Assembly: GCA_013327885.1 (NCBI GenBank) | Contig: JABUMY010000009.1 | Coordinates: forward strand, 182,423 to 246,422 | DNA from: Flavisolibacter longurius | GTDB lineage: Bacteria; Bacteroidota; Bacteroidia; Chitinophagales; Chitinophagaceae | Length of the DNA: 64,000 nucleotides | Reading direction: 5' to 3' | In this document: positions 34,118-44,432 of the stretch, one piece after another | Layout: each line of letters opens with the position of its first letter | Numbering within the stretch: position 1 is the stretch's first letter | Position numbers and translations under genes: made by a program | Notes under the pieces: generated by a model | Databases searched by the model: none | The model's input: the letters and a program-made list of their open reading frames with translations, nothing else | Told to the model about the DNA's origin: nothing

Positions 34118-34136
34118 TGACTGTTAACGCCTGCTC

Positions 34137-35759
34137 ATGCGATGGATGACTGATAACCGCAACCGGATTTTTATTAGAGCCCTGGCTGTTTTGTATATCA
34201 TTTCAGTGCTGGTAAATCTTGGCCTTTTAGAACTGGCCGGGGAGGAGCCGCGACGGGCCGTGATCGCCATCGAAATGTTCCAGTCCGGGAATTATACCCG
34301 TCCAACGCTGCTTGGCTGGGATTATTTCAACAAGCCCCCGCTTTTCAACTGGATCCTTTGCTTTTTTATCTGGATCACCGACTCGGCTTCAGCCTTTGTC
34401 ATGCGTCTCCCTTCGCTCTTATTTTACCTGCTGATGGCCATTTTTCATTACCGCGTGGCAAGGCATTTTTTGTCGCAAACGGCAGCTTTGCTTTCCGCCA
34501 TCTTTATCGTTACCTGCGGTGATGTATATTTTTACGGGCTGGCCAATGGCGCCGAGATCGATATTTTTTACGGGTTGATCGTTTACTTGCAGGCCATCAG
34601 TTTGTTTTGGTTTTATCATCACCGAAAGTTCGGGATGCTTTTCATGGCTTCTTATTTTTTCTGTGCCATTGGTTTTCTTACGAAAGCCTTTCCGTCAATT
34701 TTGTTCCAAGTACTTACATTGGGAGCCTTGTGTGTGTATGCACAGTCTGTAAAAATTTTATTAACCTGGAAACATCTGGGGGGTATAGCGTTGTTCGTCA
34801 GCATCCTTGCGGTTTACTTTTTGGCGTACAGTCGGTATAATTCACCCTACCAGTTTCTTACCAACCTGTTGAACGAAGCGTTTCTAAAATCGGCAGTGGG
34901 AGAGAGGGCCAGCCGGCTCCCGGAAAAGGCAGCCATGTACCCGGTGTTGTTCCTTAAAATGCTGGCGCCCTGGTCCTTGCTTTTGCTACTCTTGTTTACA
35001 AAGGTTCGCTTTCGCCTTTGGCAAAATCCACTGGTGAAGTTCTCCATCCTGTTTATCATTTTTAATATTGGTGTGTATTGGTTCACAGGTCAGCCAAAGA
35101 TCCGGTACGTGTACATGTTCTTGCCGTTTGCATGCACTGTTCTAGCTTACATCTACCAGCGTTATGCAGAAGAACGTCCGCAGGCTTTCAACAAAATACT
35201 TCGCCCTTTTGGGTTGATTTATCTGGTGGTGGGAATAGGGATTTGTGTAGTGCCATTCTTTGAAAAATTACCGCTCCTGCCAGTGGTGGTTTTCGCCCTT
35301 GTTTTCCTGCTCCTGACTTACCGGTATTTTTTCGATGCAAAGCCAAGAATCTGGCTTATGATCGTGGGAATTGTGCTGATGCGATTGCTCTATGCAGTAC
35401 TGTTTATTCCCCTGCAGCACAAAGCACTCAACAACTACCAGCCTATCGTAAACAACATGGTTGAAAAAACCGGCGGAGCCCCCATCGTGTTTAAAGCAAG
35501 CCCGGTGCAAATGCCGGTTTCCTTAACCACCAGCATTTTTCGTTACGATTACGATACGGTAAGTGTAGCGCCGGTGGTTTCGTACCAGATGCCCTATTAT
35601 TACTACCTGCATACAGGCCATGTAATGAAGATGGATACGCAGGCAGTTTCGCCGGCGTACAAGTTTTCTTACGTTTACCAAATGGGCGAAGAGCGGAAAG
35701 ACACCTTGCTCCATTTTTTTGATTGGAATATGAATGCGGATGCTTTTCTGTACCGGTAA
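34137..35759 (+). CDS. ArnT/PMT-type glycosyltransferase, GT-C fold membrane protein
   Basis: The 540-residue protein has about twelve membrane helices. The first periplasmic loop carries the family signature GEEPRRAVIAIEMFQSGNYTRP followed by LLGWDYFNKPPLFNW, including the catalytic-type acidic residue. ArnT-like enzymes move a sugar from undecaprenyl phosphate to lipid A or proteins on the outer face of the inner membrane. The C-terminal 110 residues form a soluble domain. It lies between nusG and rplK on the same strand but after a terminator, so it is an insertion in a normally conserved operon. The sugar and the acceptor are not predictable. Confidence 0.85.
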   Translation: MRWMTDNRNRIFIRALAVLYIISVLVNLGLLELAGEEPRRAVIAIEMFQSGNYTRPTLLGWDYFNKPPLFNWILCFFIWITDSASAFVMRLPSLLFYLLMAIFHYRVARHFLSQTAALLSAIFIVTCGDVYFYGLANGAEIDIFYGLIVYLQAISLFWFYHHRKFGMLFMASYFFCAIGFLTKAFPSILFQVLTLGALCVYAQSVKILLTWKHLGGIALFVSILAVYFLAYSRYNSPYQFLTNLLNEAFLKSAVGERASRLPEKAAMYPVLFLKMLAPWSLLLLLLFTKVRFRLWQNPLVKFSILFIIFNIGVYWFTGQPKIRYVYMFLPFACTVLAYIYQRYAEERPQAFNKILRPFGLIYLVVGIGICVVPFFEKLPLLPVVVFALVFLLLTYRYFFDAKPRIWLMIVGIVLMRLLYAVLFIPLQHKALNNYQPIVNNMVEKTGGAPIVFKASPVQMPVSLTTSIFRYDYDTVSVAPVVSYQMPYYYYLHTGHVMKMDTQAVSPAYKFSYVYQMGEERKDTLLHFFDWNMNADAFLYR

Positions 35760-35792
35760 GATATCTTCAGTAGCAGTCAATTGGTTGTTGGG

Positions 35793-36584
35793 CTAAGCGC
35801 CAAGAAACGGGTTTACCCGATCCAGTTTTTGTCCCGGCACAAACAGCAGGTCGCTTTCTCCCCAACGCGATTCGGGCTTGTTTTCAACTGGAAACAGCTT
35901 TCCTTTTTCGAGATAAAATGTCTGGTAGCCAAGGTCACAGAAAAAGCGGTACATGGTAAGTAACTGGTCGCCCCAGGTTTCCAGTTGCACAAGGGGCTGG
36001 TATTGCTCCAGCACCGCCTGCATTTCGGGTAGCACCACAGTTTCATAGCCTTCAATGTCGCACTTGATATAATCCAGCTTGGGCAGGTGAGCAAACAGTT
36101 CGCTGCCGCGTTTCATGGTGGCGCCAAACGAGTATTTGCCGTCTGCCATGTTACCACCGTACAGGAGCGTAGTAGTGCCATGCCGAAGGTAGCCGAGCTT
36201 TTGAAATTGTGCCGGGATGCCGAGCGTCACCTGCTTGCCCGATTCTTCCCCGAGGGCATAGGGCAGGAGGGTAATATTGGGCCGGCCCGTAATTAGCTTT
36301 TTTAGCTGGTTTTGAAACGGCGTAACCGGTTCGATGCAATAAAGATGACCGCTGCTTTTGACTTTACTGGCAAATTGCAGGGTAAAATAACCGAGGTTGG
36401 CACCGATGTCGAGGATGTGGTCACCTTCTTTCACCAGTGATTGTACAAAATAGTGCCACTGGTAGGAGGGATTGTTCTTCAGCAGGCCGAGTTTAAATCC
36501 CGCCAGGTAGCTTTTTTGTACCACGGTGAGGTAACCATCGATCTTCAGGAACTGAAACAGGAGGCGCTTTACGGTATTGATCAT
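35793..36584 (-). CDS. FkbM-family SAM-dependent methyltransferase
   Basis: With the ATG at 36584 the product is 263 residues; the frame extends to a TTG at 36605, adding seven residues. SAM motif I is ILDIGANLGYFTLQF. The FkbM hallmark is DYIKCDIEGYETVVLPEM near the C-terminal half. These enzymes O-methylate sugars in polysaccharides and natural products. It faces the ArnT-like gene (convergent, 33 bases apart), and both lie between nusG and rplK, which suggests they arrived or function together in surface-glycan modification. Confidence 0.87.
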   Translation of the reverse strand: MINTVKRLLFQFLKIDGYLTVVQKSYLAGFKLGLLKNNPSYQWHYFVQSLVKEGDHILDIGANLGYFTLQFASKVKSSGHLYCIEPVTPFQNQLKKLITGRPNITLLPYALGEESGKQVTLGIPAQFQKLGYLRHGTTTLLYGGNMADGKYSFGATMKRGSELFAHLPKLDYIKCDIEGYETVVLPEMQAVLEQYQPLVQLETWGDQLLTMYRFFCDLGYQTFYLEKGKLFPVENKPESRWGESDLLFVPGQKLDRVNPFLGA

Positions 36585-36685
36585 CTGCAGGATTGAAGGC
36601 TGCAAACTTAGCAGAAGGGGCGGAAAGTTGGACCGTCGTTAACAAATTTCTGGCGGCAGATTTTAGCAGTTTCACAGAAAACGCC

Positions 36686-36693
36686 TACTTTTG
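36686..36693 (+). promoter_or_regulatory. -7 box of the putative rplK promoter
   Basis: Exact TACTTTTG, about 107 bases before the rplK ATG. The upstream -33 match (TTTA around 36662) is weak. A promoter is needed here because the array is cut off from nusG. Confidence 0.45.
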
Positions 36694-36799
36694 CAACCCC
36701 AAAGAGTTCTTTAGAGATTCACCCCGTGTGAAAATTGAGGAATTTGGGAGACTGAGTAGATAACCGAAAAGTCGTTTGTACCAATAAATCAAAGCAAAA

Positions 36800-37237
36800 A
36801 TGGCAAAAGAAATCACTGGCTATGTAAAGCTTCAGTGCAAGGGTGGCCAGGCCAACCCTGCACCTCCAATTGGTCCGGCGTTGGGTTCCAAAGGTGTTAA
36901 CATCATGGAATTCTGCAAGCAGTTCAACGCAAGGACACAAGACAAAATGGGAAAAGTGCTTCCTGTTTTGCTCACCGTTTACTCTGATAAGTCTTTCGAC
37001 TTTATCATCAAAACCCCTCCGGCAGCAGTTCAGCTGAAAGATGCCGCTAAAATTCAAAGTGGTTCCAAGGAGCCTAACCGCCAAAAAGTGGGCAAGGTAA
37101 CCTGGGCACAGGTAGAAGAGATCGCCAAAGATAAAATGGCTGATCTGAACGCCTTTACCCTGGAAAGCGCTGCCTCTATGGTAGCCGGTACGGCACGCAG
37201 CATGGGTTTGACAGTAGAAGGAGCCCCTGCAAAGTAA
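36800..37237 (+). CDS. rplK: 50S ribosomal protein uL11
   Basis: The 145-residue protein begins [20 protein letters not shown] and has the conserved [22 protein letters not shown] segment. uL11 forms the base of the L7/L12 stalk and is needed for factor binding. The length is standard. It opens the rplK-rplA-rplJ-rplL set and is followed by an octamer repeat foldback before rplA. Confidence 0.97.
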   Translation: MAKEITGYVKLQCKGGQANPAPPIGPALGSKGVNIMEFCKQFNARTQDKMGKVLPVLLTVYSDKSFDFIIKTPPAAVQLKDAAKIQSGSKEPNRQKVGKVTWAQVEEIAKDKMADLNAFTLESAASMVAGTARSMGLTVEGAPAK

Positions 37238-37242
37238 GTTCA

Positions 37243-37318
37243 AGTTATTGCGTCAATCAGTTATTAAGTTACCCGATCGTTTTCCAAATAACTCAATAAC
37301 CCAATAACTCAGTAACTG
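37243..37318. repeat. Inverted octamer arrays between rplK and rplA
   Basis: Period 8 instead of 7. Left arm AGTTATTG, CGTCAATC, AGTTATTA, AGTTACCC (37243-37274); right arm AATAACTC, AATAACCC, AATAACTC, AGTAACTG (37287-37318), in inverted orientation. Confidence 0.88.
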
Positions 37319-37354
37319 CTAAAAAAATCTCGAACACTTTAAACGAATTTTAAA

Positions 37355-38050
37355 ATGGCATTCATTCCTAAAAAAAGAAAAGCAGCAAACGCAAAAGTTG
37401 ATGCGAATAAGGCTTACTCTTTGAAAGATGCTGCAACGCTGGTGAAAGAAGTAAACACCACCAAGTTCGATGCATCTGTTGATATACATGTTCGTTTGGG
37501 CGTAGACCCCAAAAAAGCCGACCAGGCGATCCGTGGCACCGTAACCCTGCCACACGGAACCGGTAAAACAAAACGTGTACTGGTACTTTGCGGCCCCGAC
37601 CAGGAAGCTGCTGCCAAAGGCGCCGGTGCTGACTTTGTAGGCTTAGATGAGTTTGTACAAAAGATCGAAGGTGGCTGGACCGATGTTGATGTGATCATTG
37701 CCACACCGGCCGTGATGCCAAAGATCGGTCGCCTGGGTAAGATCCTGGGTCCCCGCAACCTGATGCCCAACCCCAAGACCGGTACTGTTACCAACGATGT
37801 GGCTTCTGCCGTAAACGAGGTAAAAGGTGGCAAGATCGCCTTTAAGGTTGACAAGGCTGGTATCATTCACGCTTCTATCGGTCGTGTATCGTTTGCACCG
37901 GAGAAGATCGCCGGCAATGCACAGGAGCTGATCAACGCCCTGATCAAAGCCAAGCCTTCTACCGCAAAAGGTACGTACCTGAAAGGTTTGACCATGGCTG
38001 CTACCATGAGCCCTGGTATTACCATCGACACAAAATCTTTTGTTCACTAA
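37355..38050 (+). CDS. rplA: 50S ribosomal protein uL1
   Basis: The 231-residue protein is uL1, the mobile stalk near the E site and often a repressor of its own operon. Family marks include [41 protein letters not shown], the [19 protein letters not shown] block and [17 protein letters not shown] near the end. Length is standard. rplJ follows 53 bases later. Confidence 0.98.
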   Translation: MAFIPKKRKAANAKVDANKAYSLKDAATLVKEVNTTKFDASVDIHVRLGVDPKKADQAIRGTVTLPHGTGKTKRVLVLCGPDQEAAAKGAGADFVGLDEFVQKIEGGWTDVDVIIATPAVMPKIGRLGKILGPRNLMPNPKTGTVTNDVASAVNEVKGGKIAFKVDKAGIIHASIGRVSFAPEKIAGNAQELINALIKAKPSTAKGTYLKGLTMAATMSPGITIDTKSFVH

Positions 38051-38103
38051 ACCTTCGACATCCTTCGATAAGCCTGGGATGACAACGGACAAAACTTATT
38101 ACA

Positions 38104-38664
38104 ATGACCAAAGAACAAAAAAACGAGATCATAGGAGAGTTGAAAGAGAAGTTTTCTCAGTACAACAACTTTTATGTGACCAATACAGAATCGCTGACCG
38201 TAGAGCAGGTAAGCAAATTGCGCCGTGCCTGTTTCAGCAAGAATGTTGAAATGCGTGTGGCCAAGAATACACTGATCAAAAAGGCCCTGGAATCACTGAA
38301 CAACGAAAGCTATACCGGCGTGTTCGAATCACTGAACAACGTAACGGCATTGCTGTTCTCTGAAAATCCAAAAGAACCAGCCCTGATCATTTCCTCTTTC
38401 CGCACCGACAGCAAAGGCGAGAAGCCCGAACTGAAAGCAGCGTTCATCAACGGTGATATTTACACCGGTGACAACAACCTGGAAACGCTGACAAAGATCA
38501 AAACGAAGAACGAATTGATCGGCGAAGTGATTGGCTTGTTGCAATCGCCTGCGAAGCGTGTACTGGCTGCCCTGTTGCACCACCACGAGAAAGGCGCAGA
38601 AGGCGCTACTGCAGAAACAGCAGAAGCACCCGCAGCAGAAGGCGAAGCACCAGCGGCTGAGTAA
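38104..38664 (+). CDS. rplJ: 50S ribosomal protein uL10
   Basis: The 186-residue protein is uL10, the stalk base that carries the L7/L12 dimers. The N-terminal part (TKEQKNEIIGELKEKFSQ, RRACFSKNVEMRVAKNTLIKK) matches the family, and the helix LLQSPAKRVLAALLHHH is the L12-binding region. The last 20 or so residues are an Ala/Glu-rich tail (TAEAPAAEGEAPAAE). A heptamer foldback separates it from rplL. Confidence 0.95.
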   Translation: MTKEQKNEIIGELKEKFSQYNNFYVTNTESLTVEQVSKLRRACFSKNVEMRVAKNTLIKKALESLNNESYTGVFESLNNVTALLFSENPKEPALIISSFRTDSKGEKPELKAAFINGDIYTGDNNLETLTKIKTKNELIGEVIGLLQSPAKRVLAALLHHHEKGAEGATAETAEAPAAEGEAPAAE

Positions 38665-38674
38665 GAGTTCGTCA

Positions 38675-38754
38675 GTTTACAGTTTACCATTTACAGGTTC
38701 ACTCTTTATTGAACAGAACTGCAAACGGTAAGCTGGAAACGGTAAACTATAAAC
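38675..38754. repeat. Inverted heptamer arrays between rplJ and rplL
   Basis: Left arm GTTTACA, GTTTACC, ATTTACA, GGTTCAC (38675-38702); right arm TGCAAAC, GGTAAGC, TGGAAAC, GGTAAAC, TATAAAC (38720-38754). This lies inside a tightly expressed ribosomal operon. Confidence 0.9.
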
Positions 38755-38818
38755 AACAAATTTTTTTAAACCATCCTCCGGAGTCATAAACAATGAAGGG
38801 GGAAAAAATTTAATCAAA

Positions 38819-39193
38819 ATGGCAGACGTTAAAAATCTTGCAGAACAATTAGTAGGCCTTACTGTAAAAGAAGTACAGGAACTGGCCGATTTCCTGAAAT
38901 CAGAATATGGCATTGAGCCTGCTGCTGCTGCGGTTATCGCAGGTCCTGCTGCTGGTGGTGCTGCTCCTGCTGCTGAAGAAAAAACATCTTTCGATGTAAT
39001 TCTGAAAGCTGCCGGTGCTTCTAAACTGAACGTAGTTAAGATCGTGAAAGACCTGACTGGCCTGGGTCTGAAAGAAGCAAAAGACCTCGTTGACGGTGCT
39101 CCGAAGCCTGTTAAAGAAGGTGTTGATAAAGCTACCGCCGACGACATCGCTGCTAAGCTGAAAGAAGCTGGTGCTGATGTTGAAATCGCTTAA
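38819..39193 (+). CDS. rplL: 50S ribosomal protein bL7/bL12
   Basis: The 124-residue acidic stalk protein starts [21 protein letters not shown] (dimerisation helices), has an Ala-rich hinge (about 40-58), and the factor-binding C-terminal domain [20 protein letters not shown] with [21 protein letters not shown]. It is followed by a strong terminator and an antisense gene, so transcription does not simply continue into rpoB as it often does elsewhere. Confidence 0.97.
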   Translation: MADVKNLAEQLVGLTVKEVQELADFLKSEYGIEPAAAAVIAGPAAGGAAPAAEEKTSFDVILKAAGASKLNVVKIVKDLTGLGLKEAKDLVDGAPKPVKEGVDKATADDIAAKLKEAGADVEIA

Positions 39194-39214
39194 TTTCACG
39201 TTAGAAGATAAGTA

Positions 39215-39245
39215 GAAACGCCCCGCATTGCGGGGCGTTTCTTTT
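39215..39245. terminator. Terminator after rplL
   Basis: A perfect 12-bp stem (39215-39226 with 39230-39241), 3-nt loop, TTTT. It separates rplL from the rest and also serves the convergent ComEA-like gene. Confidence 0.92.
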
Positions 39246-39259
39246 GTTATGGAGTTTAT

Positions 39260-40195
39260 CTATAACGACAGGTAGTGCCTGATCTTTTCAAAGATCACTT
39301 CATCGATCAGCACAATATTCTTAAGCTCTTCCAAACTTGTAAAAGCTCCATGCTGGTTCCGGTATTCCACAATGGCATTGGCCAGTTGCCAGCGGATATA
39401 AGGATGAATTTTCAGTTCGTCTTTTGTTGCCGTGTTTACATTGATCTTACGAATACGGCCCTCATCAACCTGCAGCCGCCCTTTAATCTTTTGAAACGTA
39501 CTATCGGGCAATCCATAGGTTTCGCCAACCTGTTCTGCCGAATAAAACCCACCAAGCTTTTCCCGGAAGGAGAGAATGCGGGCTGATAGTTTGGAGCCGA
39601 TACCGGGCAAAGAGATAAGTGCTGCCGTATCGGCTTCATTGATATTGATAAGGACAGGTTTCCTTTTCTCTCTTACAAACGCCGGCCTGTTTTCAATAGA
39701 CGGGTAGCCTGTTCTTTGAACCGACGTTATCTGTATATAATCTTTTACCTTTTCGTAAAACCCTTCTGGCATGCCCCAGATCTTCTGCAGGTCTTCGGGT
39801 TTGTAAAATTTTCCGCCCTTGCTTACGTATTTCACAATCGTTTTGCTCGTCCGCTCATTCAGTCCCAGTCGCTGCCAGTCATCTGCACTGATGGTATTGG
39901 GATCAAAAGCGAAAAGCTCACCCCCGGTAAAACTGTTCTGTGAGGAATGTTCATACTGGTAGGCGGTCCCGGTTTCGTCGCGCCGATAAGCCGGCTTTGC
40001 TGCTTGCCTTGCCTGTAGGGTGTCGATGGCCAGTATAAGCGCCGTGTCCTGTTCCAAGGCCAACGGTTGGGGAGTGGGAGCCAGCAGGCGGGGAAGAAAA
40101 AGGCTGCCGCCGATTACAACAAGGATCAGCAAGGCGCCGATCCTGTCTTTTTTGGTAAAGACCAGGTAGTCCTTCAGCAGTTGTTTTGGAAACAT
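39260..40195 (-). CDS. ComEA-like helix-hairpin-helix membrane protein
   Basis: The 311-residue protein has a single N-terminal membrane helix (about 18-36) and three helix-hairpin-helix modules. The first is FAFDPNTISADDWQRLGL, the second ININEADTAALISLPGIGSKLSARI (the classic HhH sequence), and the third INVNTATKDELKIHPYIRWQLANAIVEYR. Related ComEA proteins bind DNA in the periplasm during natural uptake, while many Bacteroidota members have an unclear role. It lies in antisense between rplL and rpoB, splitting a nearly universal gene pair. Confidence 0.85.
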   Translation of the reverse strand: MFPKQLLKDYLVFTKKDRIGALLILVVIGGSLFLPRLLAPTPQPLALEQDTALILAIDTLQARQAAKPAYRRDETGTAYQYEHSSQNSFTGGELFAFDPNTISADDWQRLGLNERTSKTIVKYVSKGGKFYKPEDLQKIWGMPEGFYEKVKDYIQITSVQRTGYPSIENRPAFVREKRKPVLININEADTAALISLPGIGSKLSARILSFREKLGGFYSAEQVGETYGLPDSTFQKIKGRLQVDEGRIRKINVNTATKDELKIHPYIRWQLANAIVEYRNQHGAFTSLEELKNIVLIDEVIFEKIRHYLSL

Positions 40196-40264
40196 GCTAA
40201 AAAGTTACTATCTATTAAGAAAATACAAAAATATTTGTGGCGTAATCTTTGTTGCCGACAAAAA

Positions 40265-40295
40265 CTTGCTCATATACGGGAAATCCTTAGCTTTG
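40265..40295 (+). promoter_or_regulatory. Promoter of rpoB-rpoC
   Basis: CTTG (40265-40268), 19-bp spacer and exact TAGCTTTG (40288-40295), in the space upstream of rpoB. Predicted leader about 140 nt. Confidence 0.65.
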
Positions 40296-40440
40296 CAATC
40301 CTTTAGTTTTGGCCAAAAACAATCTTGACGTCGCAAATTCTGAATTAAATTTCTCATTTCCAAGCGTTTATTTCAAAAAGAAATAGGGGCCTGGGGAGAT
40401 TTTGTTGCGTCTGGACACTTAAAAAACCGGTTTGTAATAT

Positions 40441-43400
40441 ATGTCTACAACAACGACGAATCAAAGGATCAATTTCGGAAAAATTGGAAACCTTGCCGAA
40501 ACACCTGATCTTCTCGCGGTTCAAATTCAATCCTTCCGGGAGTTCTTCCAGCTCGAAACCACTCCCGACAAACGAAACGTTGAAGGTTTGTTCCGTGTGT
40601 TCAAGGAAAATTTCCCGATCACCGACACCCGCAACATTTTCGTTCTCGAGTTCCTGGATTACTTCATCGACCCGCCCCGCTACACCATCGAAGAGTGTAT
40701 GGAGCGTGGCCTCACCTACGCTGTTCCCCTGAAAGCCAAGCTTCGCCTGAGCTGTAACGACGAAGAGCACATTGACTTCCAAACGATCGTTCAGGACGTA
40801 TTCCTTGGAAACATCCCGTATATGACCCCCCGCGGTACCTTCGTTATCAACGGTGCCGAACGTGTGGTGGTTTCCCAGTTACACCGTTCCCCGGGTGTAT
40901 TCTTTGGCCAGTCTATTCACCCCAACGGAACCAAGATCTACTCGGCTCGTGTGATCCCGTTCAAAGGGGCCTGGATGGAATTTGCAACCGACATCAACAA
41001 CGTGATGTATGCGTACATCGACCGGAAGAAAAAGTTCCCGGTAACCACCCTTCTCCGTTCTATCGGTTACGAAACCGATAAGGACATCCTGGAATTGTTT
41101 GGCATGGCCGACGAAGTTCCCGGAACCAAAAAAGAGCTCGAGAAATACGTTGGTCGCCGCCTGGCTGCCCGTGTGCTCCGTAGCTGGGTTGAAGATTTCG
41201 TAGATGAGGACACCGGCGAGGTGGTTTCCATCGAGCGGAACGAAGTGGTACTGGAGCGTGATTCTGTATTGGACGAAGAAGCCATCGAAACAATTTCTGA
41301 CATGGACATCAAATCGGTGTTTATCCAGAAAGAAGATGTGGGTGGTGACTACGCCATTATCTACAATACGCTAAACAAGGATACCTCTAACTCTGAACTG
41401 GAAGCGGTTCAGGTGATCTACCGCCAGTTGCGTGGTGCCGATGCACCGGACAACGAAACGGCAAGGGGTATCATTGATAAACTGTTCTTCTCCGACAAGC
41501 GTTATGACCTCGGCGAAGTTGGTCGTTACAAGATCAACCGCAAGCTGGGTCTGAATGCTGAGAAAGAGCAAAAAACATTGACCAAGGAAGATATCATCCT
41601 CATCATCAAATACCTGGTTCGTTTGACCAATGGTAAAGCGGAGATCGATGATATCGATCACCTGTCTAACCGTCGTGTTCGTACGGTAGGCGAGCAGTTG
41701 TATGCACAGTTTGGCGTGGGCCTGGCCCGTATGGCCCGTACCATCCGCGAAAGGATGAACGTTCGTGACAACGAGGTGTTTACCCCAGTTGATTTGATCA
41801 ATGCAAGAACGCTTTCTTCCGTGATCAACTCCTTCTTTGGTACATCCCAGTTGTCGCAGTTCCTCGACCAGACAAACCCGCTTTCCGAGATCACGCATAA
41901 GCGTCGTATCTCAGCGCTCGGGCCCGGTGGTTTGAGCCGCGAAAGAGCTGGCTTTGAGGTACGTGACGTACACTACTCGCACTACGGTCGCCTGTGTACC
42001 ATTGAAACGCCGGAAGGACCAAACATTGGTCTGATCTCTACGCTTTGCGTACACGCCGCTATCAACGAAATGGGCTTTATTGAAACACCTTACCGCAAAG
42101 TAAAAGACGGTAAAGTGGACATGAAGCAACTGACCTTCCTGAGTGCGGAAGAAGAAGACCTGGCGAAAATTGCCCAGGCCAACACGCCGCTGGATGAAAA
42201 AGGAAATTTCGTTGAAGATAAAATTGTAAGCCGCGAAACAGGCGACTTCCCGATATTGAACAAAGAAGAAGTGGAGTTCATGGACGTAGCCCCCAACCAG
42301 ATCGTTGGTCTGTCGGCTTCCCTGATTCCCTTCCTGGAGCATGACGATGCCAACCGTGCCCTGATGGGTTCGAACATGCAACGCCAGGCGGTTCCGCTGC
42401 TGCGGCCCGATGTACCTGTAGTAGGTACCGGCCTGGAAGGCAAAGCGGCCCGTGATGCCCGTATCCAAATCCATGCTGACGGTGATGGCGTGGTTGAATT
42501 TGTGGATGCCAACGAAATTCATGTTCGTTACAACCGCAACGACGAGCAGCGTTTGGTGTCGTTTGAAGATGACCTGGTGATCTATCGCCTGACCAAATTC
42601 ATCAAAACCAACCAGGAAACTTCCATCAACCTGAAGCCTGCCGTGAAGAAAGGCCAGCGTGTAAAAGATGGCGATTTCCTGACCGAAGGTTATGCAACCA
42701 AAGACGGCGAGCTGGCACTTGGTAAAAACCTGAAAGTGGCCTTCATGCCATGGAAAGGTTACAATTTCGAAGATGCCATCGTGATCTCAGAAAGAGTGGT
42801 AAAAGAAGATATGTTTACTTCCGTTCACATTTCCGAATACGAACTGGAAGTACGCGATACAAAATTGGGTGAAGAAGAGTTGACGCCGGATATCCCGAAC
42901 GTTTCGGAAGAAGCAACCAGGGACCTGGACGAAAACGGTATCATCCGCATTGGTGCACAAATCAAAGAAGGCGACATCCTGATCGGTAAGATCACACCAA
43001 AAGGTGAGTCTGACCCGACACCGGAAGAAAAACTTCTCCGTGCCATCTTCGGCGACAAAGCCGGTGATGCCAAAGACGCTTCGCTGAAAGCACCCAACGG
43101 TGTGGAAGGTGTGGTGATCAACAAAAAGCTGTTCCAGCGTGCCAAGAAAGACAAGAATGCCAAGGTTCGTGAAAAGGCCGCATTGGAAAAGCAGGAGCGT
43201 GACCACGAGAAGAAAGTAAGCGAGTTGATGGAAGTACTCCTCGACAAGTTGCAAACCTTGTTGAAAGAAAGAGCTTCTGCCGGTGTTAGCAACAACTTTG
43301 GTGAAATGCTGATTGGCAAAGGCGCTAAGTTCACGCAAAAGAATCTTTCGCAGATCGACTACATGAACGTGAACCCCCTGGGTTGGACCGGTGATGCAAA

Positions 43401-44247
43401 AGTGGACGAGCAGATCAACGTATTGCTCCACAACTACAGCATCAAGTACAACGAAGAACTGGGACGTTACAAGCGGGAGAAATTCAACATTTCTATTGGT
43501 GATGAATTACCTGCCGGTGTGTTGAAACTGGCGAAAGTTTACCTCGCTGTTAAGCGTAAGCTGAAAGTGGGTGATAAAATGGCCGGTCGTCACGGTAACA
43601 AAGGTATCGTTGCCAAGATCGTTCGTGCTGAAGACATGCCGTTCCTCGAAGACGGAACGCCTGTTGATATCGTGCTGAACCCGCTGGGTGTACCTTCCCG
43701 TATGAACCTCGGGCAGATCTATGAAACCGTTCTGGGTTGGGCTGGTGTTGAACTCGGACGCAAGTTTGCCACGCCGATCTTTGATGGTGCCAGCACAGAG
43801 GACATTGCCCGGTTCTGCGAAGAAGCAGGCATCCCGATGTATGGTCACACGTACCTGTATGATGGTGAAACCGGTGACCGCTTTGACCAGAAAGCAACCG
43901 TCGGTGTTATCTACATCATCAAGCTGCACCACATGGTAGACGATAAGATGCATGCCCGTTCGATCGGACCATACAGCTTGATCACACAGCAGCCGCTGGG
44001 TGGTAAAGCGCAGTTCGGTGGTCAGCGTTTTGGTGAGATGGAAGTGTGGGCTCTGGAAGCATACGGTGCCTCCAACATCCTGCAGGAGCTTCTTACCATC
44101 AAGTCGGATGACATCATCGGCCGTGCAAAAACATACGAAGCAATTGTGAAAGGTGAGAACATTCCTCGTGCCGGTATTCCTGAATCCTTCAACGTATTGG
44201 TTCATGAATTGAGAGGCTTAGGATTGGATCTTAAGTTCGACGAGTAG
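40441..44247 (+). CDS. rpoB: DNA-directed RNA polymerase subunit beta
   Basis: The 1268-residue protein starts [16 protein letters not shown]. It contains the rifampicin-region stretch [19 protein letters not shown] followed by [20 protein letters not shown], the catalytic-face [15 protein letters not shown], and near the end [22 protein letters not shown]. The rifampicin-region residues visible (Gln, Asp, His, Ser) look wild type. Length is typical for Bacteroidota. It is transcribed from its own promoter because the ComEA-like gene and terminator isolate it from rplL. Confidence 0.99.
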   Translation: MSTTTTNQRINFGKIGNLAETPDLLAVQIQSFREFFQLETTPDKRNVEGLFRVFKENFPITDTRNIFVLEFLDYFIDPPRYTIEECMERGLTYAVPLKAKLRLSCNDEEHIDFQTIVQDVFLGNIPYMTPRGTFVINGAERVVVSQLHRSPGVFFGQSIHPNGTKIYSARVIPFKGAWMEFATDINNVMYAYIDRKKKFPVTTLLRSIGYETDKDILELFGMADEVPGTKKELEKYVGRRLAARVLRSWVEDFVDEDTGEVVSIERNEVVLERDSVLDEEAIETISDMDIKSVFIQKEDVGGDYAIIYNTLNKDTSNSELEAVQVIYRQLRGADAPDNETARGIIDKLFFSDKRYDLGEVGRYKINRKLGLNAEKEQKTLTKEDIILIIKYLVRLTNGKAEIDDIDHLSNRRVRTVGEQLYAQFGVGLARMARTIRERMNVRDNEVFTPVDLINARTLSSVINSFFGTSQLSQFLDQTNPLSEITHKRRISALGPGGLSRERAGFEVRDVHYSHYGRLCTIETPEGPNIGLISTLCVHAAINEMGFIETPYRKVKDGKVDMKQLTFLSAEEEDLAKIAQANTPLDEKGNFVEDKIVSRETGDFPILNKEEVEFMDVAPNQIVGLSASLIPFLEHDDANRALMGSNMQRQAVPLLRPDVPVVGTGLEGKAARDARIQIHADGDGVVEFVDANEIHVRYNRNDEQRLVSFEDDLVIYRLTKFIKTNQETSINLKPAVKKGQRVKDGDFLTEGYATKDGELALGKNLKVAFMPWKGYNFEDAIVISERVVKEDMFTSVHISEYELEVRDTKLGEEELTPDIPNVSEEATRDLDENGIIRIGAQIKEGDILIGKITPKGESDPTPEEKLLRAIFGDKAGDAKDASLKAPNGVEGVVINKKLFQRAKKDKNAKVREKAALEKQERDHEKKVSELMEVLLDKLQTLLKERASAGVSNNFGEMLIGKGAKFTQKNLSQIDYMNVNPLGWTGDAKVDEQINVLLHNYSIKYNEELGRYKREKFNISIGDELPAGVLKLAKVYLAVKRKLKVGDKMAGRHGNKGIVAKIVRAEDMPFLEDGTPVDIVLNPLGVPSRMNLGQIYETVLGWAGVELGRKFATPIFDGASTEDIARFCEEAGIPMYGHTYLYDGETGDRFDQKATVGVIYIIKLHHMVDDKMHARSIGPYSLITQQPLGGKAQFGGQRFGEMEVWALEAYGASNILQELLTIKSDDIIGRAKTYEAIVKGENIPRAGIPESFNVLVHELRGLGLDLKFDE

Positions 44248-44279
44248 GCCCCCTGTCCCCCGGTGGGGAACTTAGGCCC
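44247..44279. repeat. GGT-loop palindrome, copy A (end of rpoB)
   Basis: A GGCCCCCTG...CCCCCGGTGGGG...TTAGGCC unit that starts on the last base of the rpoB stop codon. It shares the core CCCCCGGTGGGG with the element at 63922 and, in inverted orientation, CCCGGTGGG with 44433. Confidence 0.75.
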
Positions 44280-44432
44280 GAAAGTTTTTACACCTTTCAA
44301 ACAGTTCTTTAAAATAAAGTTGATGATAATGTGATCAGCAGCGGTAACATTCTGTTGCTGCTGTTGCGTCGCACTCTTCAACTTCCAGAACATGCTTGAG
44401 CAAATGAAAAACTTGCATAAGCGTGGGCTGTG

